64,000 nt of DNA from Liopterus haemorrhoidalis. Lineage: Eukaryota > Arthropoda > Insecta > Coleoptera > Dytiscidae. The stretch is taken from contig OZ020619.1 in assembly GCA_963971575.1 (NCBI GenBank), positions 20,528,813 to 20,592,812 on the forward strand, read 5' to 3'. Position 1 is the first letter of the stretch, and the number at the start of each line of letters is the position of its first letter. The notes below the pieces were generated by a model. The model was not told where the DNA came from. It was given only the letters and a program-made list of their open reading frames with translations, and did no database searches. The position numbers and the translations under genes were made by a program. Below are positions 10,186 to 20,807 of this stretch, in pieces.

Positions 10186-10950
10186 CCAATGTTAGTTTCC
10201 AACATATTTTCATTGCTGTCGTGGTCACTGGTTGTTTCAGTGGGATTAAATTCTGGTTCTGAGTCTATGAGTGCTGATCTCTTATTTGTACTTTTTCCAG
10301 TTATTTGCGTATTTTCAGTAGATTTTTCTAGGTAGAGTTCGCATTTTGAGGGTATATGTATGGGTTTTGTTGCACATATGACACAACACAATATCGCCGC
10401 TCAAAAAGATCCTGTACTCAGTTTCTTCATAGGTAAACAGAATACTGTCTTGTACTTTTTTACTCTGCGGTGATGCATATATTTGTCTTCTAAAACTACA
10501 TATATGGGAGTAGATATCTTCTTGCAAACCAGCCCTTTGAAAATGCATAGGTGATACGGGTATTATGCCATATTGTATTAATACCTACTCGATAAATGTA
10601 TGAGGAATGGATGGACAGACGTTAGCTAACACTAATTTTATTGATGGTGTTATTAGTCGTCTTATTTCTATGTTGTGGTTATTAATTTCAATACTTTTAT
10701 GGTTTTCCACTAGTATGTTGACTATTTCTTTGCTAGCTAGATAAATACACATTCGATTATTCGAGATTTTAGATGCAAATTGTATATTTTTGGGACCGAT
10801 AATATTTCCAATGGCTATGACGTAGTCCTTTATAAAGAGGCCTTCTATTGCACTTAATATTATCGCTTGGTCTTTTGAGGGAAAAGAATATATTGTCGGT
10901 TGTCTCGTTTTATTTGCCTTTTGGGCATATGTTTGTTGACTTGAATTCAT
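10185..10950 (-). pseudogene. ORF1 5' part of LINE B, left-arm copy, cut by the palindrome edge
   Basis: This is the reverse-complement copy of 26055-26820. It carries the same ATG (10950), the same internal stop (about 10585) and the same frameshift as the right arm, then ends at the (TA)n tract after about 255 codons. The rest of LINE B is missing here. The shared disabling changes show that LINE B was already defective before the inverted duplication. Confidence 0.8.
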
Positions 10951-11335
10951 TTTATATTTGGTTACCCCTGTGTTCAGAAGTAATCCAAAAGATCAGATTT
11001 TTGTTTCATGTCGGTTACAACTTGTTAAATTATATTTCACTTAGACAACCTGTAATTCACAAATAAATTGCCAAAATGTAGACAGCATTGTCACTGCCAC
11101 CTGCTGTTATCAGAACCGCACTATTGCGCAATATATGTTTTAATGATGGCCAATTAGAAATGATTTTGATAAGCTGTAGTAATTAATAGTTATATACGAC
11201 TCTGTTAATTACCTTCGTAGTGATCGGACGTGTTTAACTAAGTGCTATTCATATACTACCACGTGATTTATTTTTTACTTATTTCTGTTTAATATACTGA
11301 GTGAAAATAAATAACACTAAGTGAAGTATAGTGTA

Positions 11336-12631
11336 ATGAGTGAAGAAGACCCGGGGCCTACCCGGGCGGACCCCCCGGATCCAAATTCTAGTCCAAAAAA
11401 ACAAAACTTCTATACGGCTGGAGACATTGCCCCTTATGAAATGTATGTTCAGTCTCTACCGAGCCAGAATGAAGCTACACCCGTCAGCAAAATTCAACCT
11501 ATGGCATTAGGAAAAATCTTGACACAGCAGATCATTACAGGTATTAGTTATATATCAAAAAAAGGACGTGATAGAATTGGAATAAACTTTCAAACATTTG
11601 AACTGGCAAATAAGTTTACAGCAAATCAAAAAATCAAAGAAAAGTTTGAAGTCTTTATCCCATCACATTTGACTTCTCGTCAAGGAATTATCAGAAATGT
11701 TGATACCTCCCTAAGCATTGAAGACATATTAAATAGTATAAAAAGCCCTGTTAAAGTTCTTTCCGCTCGCCGCCTTAACCGTCGATCCAGCCAAGCTGGA
11801 GTTTCGCCACCAACATACACCCCTACACAAACTGTCGTTTTGACGTTTGCTGGGAGCAGGCTCCCCGCTGACGTAACATTATTTTATGTCTCATTAGACG
11901 TGGAGGTTTATGTCTCCCCAGTGTTGCGCTGTTTTAATTGCTTACGCTTCGGGCATACAGCCAAACTCTGTAAGAGTGCAACAAGATGTGCCCTATGTGC
12001 AGGACCGCATCCAAAGTCAGTATGCACAATAACTATACCTGTCTGTATTTATTGCAAGGATCATCACTCCACGCTCGACCCCAGCTGTCCCGAATTGAAG
12101 AAACAGCAAGCAATTAAAAAAATAATGGCAACAGAAAGGAAAACATACTTCGAATCAACATCAACTAAACCATCGCCCAACCCGACAGTTACACCACAAC
12201 ATTTCCCTAATATCAAATCAACCTCTTCCATGGCTATGTCTGCCATGGTAACAACACCAGGACCACACTCGTATTCGAAAATCGTAAGTACACCGAAGAA
12301 GCGGAAGCAGAACACAATCCCATCTTCCCCGGGATATGACAACAGTGCACACCAGGATTTGCTACTGACCCAAAACGGAAATCTTTTCACGTATAGCTCA
12401 CCTGTTTACAATAATAACACTCCTACGGCAATATCAAGTCCCTCCACTTCAGCTCGAGTGAAGGAACAACACGTCGAGAAATTTGTTAATTTACTTCGTA
12501 CTCACACACAAAATGAATCTTTAGTATCACTTTTTTATAGCATCCTCTCTCAGGTAAATTCCGATCACCAAACCCAAATACGTAATAATGCAAGTGCTTC
12601 AGTGGAATATCCAAAGTCTCCACAGCAATAA
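11336..12631 (+). CDS. LINE A ORF1: gag-like RNA-binding protein, left copy
   Basis: An intact frame of 431 residues. I chose the ATG at 11336 (MSEEDPGPTRADPPD) over an upstream GTG at 11321. The N-terminal 190 residues resemble the RRM-like part of I/Jockey gag proteins. Three zinc knuckles follow from about residue 198: CFNCLRFGHTAKLC, CALCAGPHPKSVC and CIYCKDHHSTLDPSC. A Ser/Thr/Pro-rich tail completes it. Gag-like ORF1 proteins bind the element RNA and form the particle used for retrotransposition. Its last 44 bases overlap the start of ORF2. Only one residue (Met versus Val near residue 36) differs from the right copy. Confidence 0.85.
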   Translation: MSEEDPGPTRADPPDPNSSPKKQNFYTAGDIAPYEMYVQSLPSQNEATPVSKIQPMALGKILTQQIITGISYISKKGRDRIGINFQTFELANKFTANQKIKEKFEVFIPSHLTSRQGIIRNVDTSLSIEDILNSIKSPVKVLSARRLNRRSSQAGVSPPTYTPTQTVVLTFAGSRLPADVTLFYVSLDVEVYVSPVLRCFNCLRFGHTAKLCKSATRCALCAGPHPKSVCTITIPVCIYCKDHHSTLDPSCPELKKQQAIKKIMATERKTYFESTSTKPSPNPTVTPQHFPNIKSTSSMAMSAMVTTPGPHSYSKIVSTPKKRKQNTIPSSPGYDNSAHQDLLLTQNGNLFTYSSPVYNNNTPTAISSPSTSARVKEQHVEKFVNLLRTHTQNESLVSLFYSILSQVNSDHQTQIRNNASASVEYPKSPQQ

Positions 12632-15600
12632 AACGGACTTACTTCGTTTACTACATGATGACAAAATTGAGGTGGCAGCCTTGTCTGAAACTTGGCTGAA
12701 ACCCTATGTCCATTGTCGTATTAGCGGATACAATATCATAAGAAACGATAGAACTGATGGTTATGCAGGATGATCAGCATTACTTATACGCAATGACATA
12801 AACTTTACAGAAATTCCGCTCAACTGTAGACACACTTCATTTCAGGTAACAACTGTAAAGGTTTATTCCATTACAGTAGCATCGTTTTATATACCTCCCC
12901 GTACTATTATTTCCGTAAATCAGTTGAGAACAATTATAAACAAATTGCCAGCCCCATACTTACTATGTGGCGACTTCAATGGCCATAACGTTGTCTGGGG
13001 TAGTCATACCACAGACAACTTAGGTAAAACAATTGAAGATCTTATAGATTTGTATAACCTCTGCATCCTAAACGATGGAAAACCGACACGACTATCTCGC
13101 CCTGGATACGCTGATAGCTTTGTTGACCTTGCATTGAGTACTGCTGATATTGCCCCTAACATTAATTGCATCACCCTGAACGATACATATGGCAGTGATC
13201 ACTTCCCCTTATTAACAGAAATTCAGATCAGCACATGTCATCGCAATAATAATCAACCCGCTTACCACCTCCCAACATATAACCTTAAGAAAGCTGATTG
13301 GTCACTATATCACAGTACATGTACGCAACTTTTTGAAAACATCAGTAGCACCAATTGTAACAGTGAAGAAAAAAACAAGATCCTATGTGACATTATACAT
13401 AAATCTTCTGCGGTCGCAATACCAATTTCTGAAAAAAAGAAGTCTTATTGCCCTACTCCATGGTGGGACGAATGTTGTGGAAAACTTAAAAAGGCACGAA
13501 AAGCAGCCATATCGGAATACAAGAAATCACCTACACTAGACAACTTTTTAAAAGCTCAACAAGCAATAGCCCGAGCAAAACGTATGTTCAAAGAAAAAAA
13601 GAAATTGGCCTTCAAGGATTTCTGTCAATCCCTCAATCCAGAAACTCCTATATCCGAGGTGTGGAAGAAAATCAAGATCTACAAAAAATCAACTCTGACG
13701 TCCATCAACAAACCAATGACATGCGTAGAAGAATTTTTAAATGCATTCACACCTTCTTATGTCAGCCCTGAATTATCTTTGCCATTAACTGAAACAGATG
13801 ATCCATTCCTAACATCCCCTTATACTATGTATGAATATAATTCAGTTATTACTACGGTCAAGAATTCGGCGCCTGGACCTGATGGAATCTCCTATCTTCA
13901 CTTAAAACATCTACCAACCGCAATGAAAGAGTTGCACTTGAACATTATAAACATGATATTATTAGGACATGAAATACCACCTGAATGGCGAGACACGTAT
14001 GTAGTGCCTATACATAAGCCAGGAAAAGATCCAGAACTACCATCTTCTTATCGCCCAATTGCTCTCTCATCTTGCTTACTTAAAACAGCGGAACATCTAT
14101 TAAAACTGAGACTTGACTGGTGGCTTGAGAAGAATTGTATTCTTCCACGTCAACAGCTTGGTTTTCGGAAAGGCAAATCCTGTCTACATTTCACAATGAA
14201 GCTCACTACAGATATTCACATAGCCTTTGCTAAAAGAGAGCACTTAGTTGCAGTCTTCCTTGATCTAAAGGGTGCCTTTGATAATGTGGACATTCCAACT
14301 CTTTTAAAATCACTCGCCAGTATTAAATTACCTTGAAGAATGTGTACGTTAAATATAAAAACGAATTATATGGTCCACGATCTTCATACAAAGGTTTGCC
14401 ACAGGGCTCAGTATTGAGTCCGATTTTATTTAATATCTATACATCCCTCCTTTACTCCTCCATATACCCCTATGCTCATTATCTACAATACGCTGACGAC
14501 ATAGTTATATACCTGGCACACAGAAACGTTCAGTTGGCAGTACATCTATTAAATCTCGCTCTGCATTCTATTAAATCATGGACTGAGGAACATCATTTTA
14601 CCCTGTCTCCAGATAAAAGTAAATCTGTTATATTTAGCCAACAAATATCATTTGATGCCTGTCCCTCAGATATAATATTTAATAATCAACCCATTAGTAT
14701 GACTCCATCATACTGCTATTTGGGCATACACCTGGACACCAGACTTAATTGGCAAATACATCTAAATTACATAGCGAAAAAATGTCAAAACATCCTTAAT
14801 ATTCTGCGTTCTTTGTCAAGAACCTGGTGGGGTGGCCACCCACAAACAATGCTGCTAATTTACCGCAGTCTTTTGCGGTCTATTATCGACTACTCCTGTT
14901 CCGTAATGTCACCACTTACAGCTCAAAGAAGGACAAGACTGGACAAAATACAGTACCAGGCACTAAGAATATGTTTAGGAGCAAGGCGTTCCACACCAAC
15001 CAACGCCCTGCTAGTGGAGGCTGCGGAACCCCCTCTACATCTTCGAGCAAAATGGCTGACCTCAAAATTTATACTGCAGCAAACTTCATACAAAAACAGT
15101 GCTATTCTATCGAGCCTCTACCAACTCCTGCACCTGAAAAATACAATAAGGCGCCCTACCTCGTGTCGCGAACCTCTAGCTCTAACCACCCTTAATCAGC
15201 TGACTCCACACATAAGACGGATTACGTGCCATAATAATCTCCCTTGCTACTTAACTCCCTATGCTCCACAAATAACACCAATCCCTCTTCACTTTAATGT
15301 AGGAATTGACAAAACAACGGACACATCAGAGAAGAACGCTCTTCTACTCAGTACAAAACGCCCTCTCTAGGAACTACTGGGTATGGTATTTACATACCAT
15401 CGAAGAACATCAAAGTATCCAGGAAAGCCCCTGCGTTACTTCAGATAATGTCTGCCGAACTTTTAGCTATAAGACAATCATTGTCCATGATCCCGCAGCT
15501 TAAAATCCGCAAGGCATTAATCCTCACAGACTCTCTCTCTCCTCACTCCAAATACTAAACAATACTGGAATACGTAACTATAACAAAACCATTTTAAACA

Positions 15601-16199
15601 TTAAGACCCTCATGTATAGCCTGAACTCAGCGAATCACGAAGTCCAGCTGGCATGGATTCCCAGTCACTGTGGCATCCATGGAAATGAAAGTGCAGACCA
15701 ACTCGCAAAGAAAGGTGCCACTCTAACCGAAGAACCTATAGATACCCAAGTATTTTATAAAGATGTTCTACCACCCCTTCTTCAATCGCTGAGAACCAAA
15801 TGGCAGCAAGAATGGGACACGACAGCACGACAGCGAGGTTCACACCTTCACTCGCTTCTTCCGTACATCCCAGTTAAACCCTGGTTTCATAACCTTCCCA
15901 TTGACAAGAAAACCATCTTTACCGTCACCCGTCTTAGACTTAATCACTGTCACTCTTATAGCCACCTACATAAAATTAATATACTTGGAACACCGTTATG
16001 TTCGTGTGGTGGATATGGTGATGTGACACATATATTTCTCTCATGCCCCGACCCCATTGCATCCTGTAACTCTCTGTATCGAAACCTGCTGCTCCACTAC
16101 CCATCGCCTATTTTACTACAAGAGGTACTACAACATCCGACTCCGGCAGCATGTGCCCTTCTAATGGAACACCTCAGTAAAATCCAGATGAATATATAA
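12588..16199 (+). pseudogene. LINE A ORF2: endonuclease-RT-RNase H polyprotein, disabled, left copy
   Basis: The frame starts at ATG 12588 (MQVLQWNIQSLHSNK), typical of APE-type endonucleases. GDFNGHNVVWGS lies near 12970 and the catalytic SDHFPL near 13195. RT motifs follow: NSAPGPDGISYLHL, SYRPIALSSC, LGFRKGKSC, FLDLKGAFDNV, GLPQGSVLSP and YADD at about 14502. RNase H contains MSAELLAI and LTDSLSS, and the tail knuckle is CSCGGYGDVTHIFLSC. Defects are a stop at 12771, a deletion with frameshift at 14333 between the FDNV and LPQGS motifs, a frameshift near 15360, and in this copy only an extra CT near 15535. It cannot make a full polyprotein. Confidence 0.85.
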
Positions 16200-16276
16200 A
16201 ACAGGACCCCCTGAAGAATGCTATGCGCTGGCGGACTGGCGTACAGCCGAAGCCAACAAATTGTAGAATAGAATAG

Positions 16277-17862
16277 TTATATAATAGCTAATACACGGGA
16301 GCGTTCGTAAACACGTCTGCTTCGTTCAACTGACCGATGTAGACCCTCAATTAATTTGAAAAGAAAAACATCACGGTTCGTATCTAGATGTCAAAATAGG
16401 ATATGAAAATAGTTTGTACCTCGAAAAGTTCGTAAGTAGAGAGGTTTGTAAGTCGAGGTACCACTGTATACTGTATTAGCATATTTACTTAGTCATAACT
16501 AGTATTCGGTTAAAATGTTAAAATATTTAAATTGCAACCATCTAAATGAAATAAGATTGCGAGCACCTAAACACCCCTCTTCAGTACGCCGCTGCATATT
16601 CTAACAAAAGGACGCAGTTTGGCAGGTTTGCCGAGGGCGCCAAAAGAGCTAGCGCCGGCACTGCCAGAGTACGGGCATTCCTAGGTGAGACAAAATAAGT
16701 ACACTGAAAGCGGCAACTTTCAACAAATACCAAATATAATTTGCCTCCTTTATGGCACTTATTCCAGCTCATCTAACAATAGCCTCTCTCTGTTCACTAC
16801 CAAAGAGAGTATTTAAAAGAATATTTTTTGTTACAAAATCCCAGTATTTATTAAATTTCCATTACCCGTCCAGTAATCCGGCAAACTCCGTAATCCATGG
16901 CAAACAGTGTCCGGTAATGACATAGTTAAATTAGATGAAATTATAACTATAACTATAGGCTATTTCAAAACTTTAGGCGGAACTAAATGGAATTTAAATT
17001 TTCTTAAGTTGTCATTAGCTAATTTTTTATATATTGAAGTTGACTTTTCCTGAACAAAATGATCAAAAGTTTCAATCAATCGGTAAAAGTTACTAGATTT
17101 CAAAATCTAGTTCCGCTTAAAGCGAAGAAACCGCCTATAGTGCATTTGAATGGCACTTCAATCGTTTTGGTAAAATGCATAGCACAATAAATATGAGCAA
17201 AAAACTAAAATACGACAAATTTAATTTTCTCCGTTTTTATTGCAATCCGTAAAAAAATTTAAACTTAACTTTGTTTAGGCAACTTTTATATTAGTTACTA
17301 GTGACGTAGTATTTTTTAAAAGTAGAATAAGTCTTTATCCATAGATTGTATGGGGTCATTCCGGGAAATCGAGCTTAACGAAATTAGGATAGATTTCAAA
17401 CGCTTGCTGCTACGCGAACAATAGTTGGAAATACATGGCAGCAGTATCACGTGATAGAACATAGATGTACGCGTGATATTTACTGTGACTTACCGCGACC
17501 TTGAGTTCCAGACGGCGCCAAAACATGCAAAACATGTAAAACGATGTAAGATTCGGGTGTTAGAAAAAAGAAGATAAAATGCCGGACAAAATGCGCGGCC
17601 ATTGATTCGTGCTGGAGAGAGCGTTGCAAGCTGAGGTGCGCGGCATCAACATCGGCGCTAGCACTTCTACCGAGGACACAGTGGATGTTAACCATTGTTT
17701 CATTATTAAAAACAAACAACCCTGTCACAAAACAACACTGACGTATTCTACGTAACAGATTTGTCCCCGACACTGACTATCCGACTTATTTCACTGACAA
17801 TTTTTCATTTATTACTATGGATTAGAGGCGAAATCATAGAGATAATTAAGAGAAACATCATA
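16277..17862. other. Non-coding inner part of the left palindrome arm
   Basis: It holds a terminus-like sequence TACAGTGGTACCTCGACTTAC on the minus strand (about 16450-16470), a G+C-rich CAGTGCCGGCGCTAGC terminus on the minus strand (about 16640-16665), and the MITE at 16953-17140. Frames of 60-100 codons in it match no family I know. The whole stretch is mirrored at 19145-20730. Confidence 0.45.
16953..17140. mobile_element. MITE copy of the GCGGAACTA family (left arm)
   Basis: 188 bp, from CTATAGGCTATTTC at the left to CCGCCTATAG at the right. The terminal inverted repeats include TTTAGGCGGAACTA and TAGTTCCGCTTAAA. It is mirrored exactly at 19867-20054. Confidence 0.75.
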
Positions 17863-18272
17863 GCATGATCTTGTCTCCCAAACGTGTTAGGATTGTTCTT
17901 TCTGTTTCATTGGGCGTTATCTTGTTCTTGGCCCAAATATTACGTGTTTTCTATGATTCTTATGTAGTATGTACATCCGCGACAATTATTTCAGTACTAC
18001 ACTGCACACGATCTATGCAGACTACTGTCCGTTTAATGAGTGACAGTAATTCATATTCTTATTTGAATATAATTACTAAACGTCATGTTTTATTTTTCAA
18101 AATTTAAAGAATTTGTACTGTATTATATACGCTGCTCCTGTACGATGTAAGAAAACAGTCGCGCTGCTCTATATTTGTATTTCATATAGATTAAAACTTG
18201 AATGTCCATTTGAATCACTGAAACTCCCAGGTTTCTTATCTGTTTTTATTGCTGCAATAAACTATTAAACTA

Positions 18273-18782
18273 CTAGCAGACCCCTTGCCAACAACGTTGG
18301 CAAACTGGTAACGAATAAAAATCAATATAAACAGGAATCAATTATTAAAATTTGCATGATTCTGCGTATATTAACAAAACAAAAACGTTTCTTGATTATA
18401 CCTAGGAAATCCTAAAAAGTTGCTTAATGCGTGTCGTTTCAAAATTAATAACGCGCCTGATACGGCCCGCGGGCCATATGCTGGACATCAATGCTATAGC
18501 TGTTTCGGATTATACCTAGGTAATCCTAAAAAGCCGCTCAATGCGTGTCGTTTAAAAATTAGTATCGGACCGGTCAGTCCGCGGGCGTAACATCAATTAA
18601 CACAACATCCTTTCTTCAGGTAACCAAACGTACTGATTTGAGAGCTCTGGTAAGTCAGTTTTGTCGGGGTACGTCGTTTCCCCACTCCATTCGTGGCCGC
18701 CCGCTTGCCGCAAGACCCGCTAGCACCCAGGAACTTAGCGTTACATGACACACAGAAATTATAGGCTTTTATATATATAATT
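18273..18782 (-). mobile_element. Non-autonomous Helitron with two internal repeat units
   Basis: On the minus strand the right end has a perfect hairpin (TTGCCAAC GTT GTTGGCAA), then a short spacer, then CTAG followed by T, the canonical Helitron 3' end. The other end is the AT-rich phrase TATATATAAAAGCC shared with the copies at 42863-44836. Two copies of a 114 bp repeat beginning GATTATACCTAGG start at 18394 and 18508. There is no coding frame. Confidence 0.75.
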
Positions 18783-18997
18783 GTTTTTCATGCTTTTGGT
18801 GTGTTCAGTAGCGTATCATTTCTGAGTGAAACATTGTGGTTGTTTTGATATTTTGAATTGAATATTGCTATTTTTAAAAACATATATTTACCTAGGTCGG
18901 TGGTAATAAAATTTACTAGTGTGTTTTTATTTTCTTTTTCAAAAGGGGGGGGCTAGGCTCCAGGGCCACCCCCCCTGGGTGCGCCACTGATTTGTAC

Positions 18998-19098
18998 AGT
19001 TATTATTTGTTTATTTATTCATTTATTTATTTATTTATTTATTCATTCATTCATTCATTCATTCATTCATTCATTCATTCATTCATTCATTCATTCAT

Positions 19099-19141
<43 letters not shown>

Positions 19142-19144
19142 TTT
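18998..19144. repeat. (ATTT/ATTC)n tetranucleotide microsatellite
   Basis: About 147 bp of ATTT and ATTC units. Its right end is the inner boundary of the right palindrome arm. A plus-strand frame across it (Phe/Ile/Tyr/Ser only) is a repeat artefact. Confidence 0.95.
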
Positions 19145-19866
19145 TATGATGTTTCTCTTAATTATCTCTATGATTTCGCCTCCAATCCATAGTAATAAAT
19201 GAAAAATTGTCAGTGAAATAAGTCGGATAGTCAGTGTCGGGGACAAATCTGTTACGTAGAATACGTCAGTGTTGTTTTGTGACAGGGTTGTTTGTTTTTA
19301 ATAATGAAACAATGGTTAACATCCACTGTGTCCTCGGTAGAAGTGCTAGCGCCGATGTTGATGCCGCGCACCTCAGCTTGCAACGCTCTCTCCAGCACGA
19401 ATCAATGGCCGCGCATTTTGTCCGGCATTTTATCTTCTTTTTTCTAACACCCGAATCTTACATCGTTTTACATGTTTTGCATGTTTTGGCGCCGTCTGGA
19501 ACTCAAGGTCGCGGTAAGTCACAGTAAATATCACGCGTACATCTATGTTCTATCACGTGATACTGCTGCCATGTATTTCCAACTATTGTTCGCGTAGCAG
19601 CAAGCGTTTGAAATCTATCCTAATTTCGTTAAGCTCGATTTCCCGGAATGACCCCATACAATCTATGGATAAAGACTTATTCTACTTTTAAAAAATACTA
19701 CGTCACTAGTAACTAATATAAAAGTTGCCTAAACAAAGTTAAGTTTAAATTTTTTTACGGATTGCAATAAAAACGGAGAAAATTAAATTTGTCGTATTTT
19801 AGTTTTTTGCTCATATTTATTGTGCTATGCATTTTACCAAAACGATTGAAGTGCCATTCAAATGCA

Positions 19867-20054
19867 CTATAGGCGGTTTCTTCGCTTTAAGCGGAACTAG
19901 ATTTTGAAATCTAGTAACTTTTACCGATTGATTGAAACTTTTGATCATTTTGTTCAGGAAAAGTCAACTTCAATATATAAAAAATTAGCTAATGACAACT
20001 TAAGAAAATTTAAATTCCATTTAGTTCCGCCTAAAGTTTTGAAATAGCCTATAG
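19867..20054. mobile_element. MITE copy of the GCGGAACTA family (right arm)
   Basis: Mirror image of 16953-17140 as part of the palindrome, with the same terminal inverted repeats. Confidence 0.75.
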
Positions 20055-20807
20055 TTATAGTTATAATTTCATCTAATTTAACTATGTCATTACCGGACAC
20101 TGTTTGCCATGGATTACGGAGTTTGCCGGATTACTGGACGGGTAATGGAAATTTAATAAATACTGGGATTTTGTAACAAAAAATATTCTTTTAAATACTC
20201 TCTTTGGTAGTGAACAGAGAGAGGCTATTGTTAGATGAGCTGGAATAAGTGCCATAAAGGAGGCAAATTATATTTGGTATTTGTTGAAAGTTGCCGCTTT
20301 CAGTGTACTTATTTTGTCTCACCTAGGAATGCCCGTACTCTGGCAGTGCCGGCGCTAGCTCTTTTGGCGCCCTCGGCAAACCTGCCAAACTGCGTCCTTT
20401 TGTTAGAATATGCAGCGGCGTACTGAAGAGGGGTGTTTAGGTGCTCGCAATCTTATTTCATTTAGATGGTTGCAATTTAAATATTTTAACATTTTAACCG
20501 AATACTAGTTATGACTAAGTAAATATGCTAATACAGTATACAGTGGTACCTCGACTTACAAACCTCTCTACTTACGAACTTTTCGAGGTACAAACTATTT
20601 TCATATCCTATTTTGACATCTAGATACGAACCGTGATGTTTTTCTTTTCAAATTAATTGAGGGTCTACATCGGTCAGTTGAACGAAGCAGACGTGTTTAC
20701 GAACGCTCCCGTGTATTAGCTATTATATAACTATTCTATTCTACAATTTGTTGGCTTCGGCTGTACGCCAGTCCGCCAGCGCATAGCATTCTTCAGGGGG
20801 TCCTGTT

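Larger units (their letters stand above)
11250..16275 (+). mobile_element. LINE A, I-type non-LTR retrotransposon with RNase H, left copy
   Basis: The order is ORF1 (11336-12631), then overlapping ORF2 (12588-16199) with endonuclease, RT, RNase H and a C-terminal zinc knuckle, then a 75 bp 3' tail ending TTGTAGAATAGAATAG. RNase H plus an APE-type endonuclease and a three-knuckle gag place it in the I-type group rather than Jockey. The exact 5' end is uncertain. Target-site duplications were not resolved. Confidence 0.85.
10184..17862 (+). repeat. Left arm (7679 bp) of a giant palindrome
   Basis: Every base pairs with 19145-26821 read in reverse. Coordinates sum to 37005 in the outer part and 37007 in the inner part because of one 2 bp indel. 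Visible differences are that indel (an extra CT in a CT run near 15531-15541) and one A/G substitution at 11441. The arm contains a LINE B ORF1 fragment, the whole of LINE A, and 1.6 kb of non-coding repeats. Confidence 0.95.
17863..19144. other. Palindrome spacer
   Basis: 1282 bp of unique sequence between the arms. It contains a Helitron copy (18273-18782), a G+C-rich terminus (GGGTGCGCCACTG near 18978-18990, the reverse of CAGTGGCGCACCC), and an ATTT/ATTC microsatellite that ends exactly where the right arm begins. An 80-codon frame at 17865-18107 has no recognisable similarity. Confidence 0.7.

Noticed and set aside
10065..10391. 108-codon minus frame with a long Ile-Tyr repeat
   Set aside because: It runs from LINE B ORF1 into the (TA)n tract; the Ile-Tyr part is microsatellite translation.
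12064..12390. Antisense 108-codon frame inside LINE A ORF1 (also 24615-24941)
   Set aside because: Shadow of the gag-like zinc-knuckle and Ser/Pro-rich region on the opposite strand.
17480..17773. 97-codon frame, identical in both palindrome arms (also 19234-19527)
   Set aside because: Identity only reflects the duplication. The sequence (Cys/Phe/His-rich) matches no domain I know and lies in repeat-rich DNA.
18992..19192. Phe/Ile/Tyr/Ser-only reading frame
   Set aside because: Pure translation of the ATTT/ATTC microsatellite.
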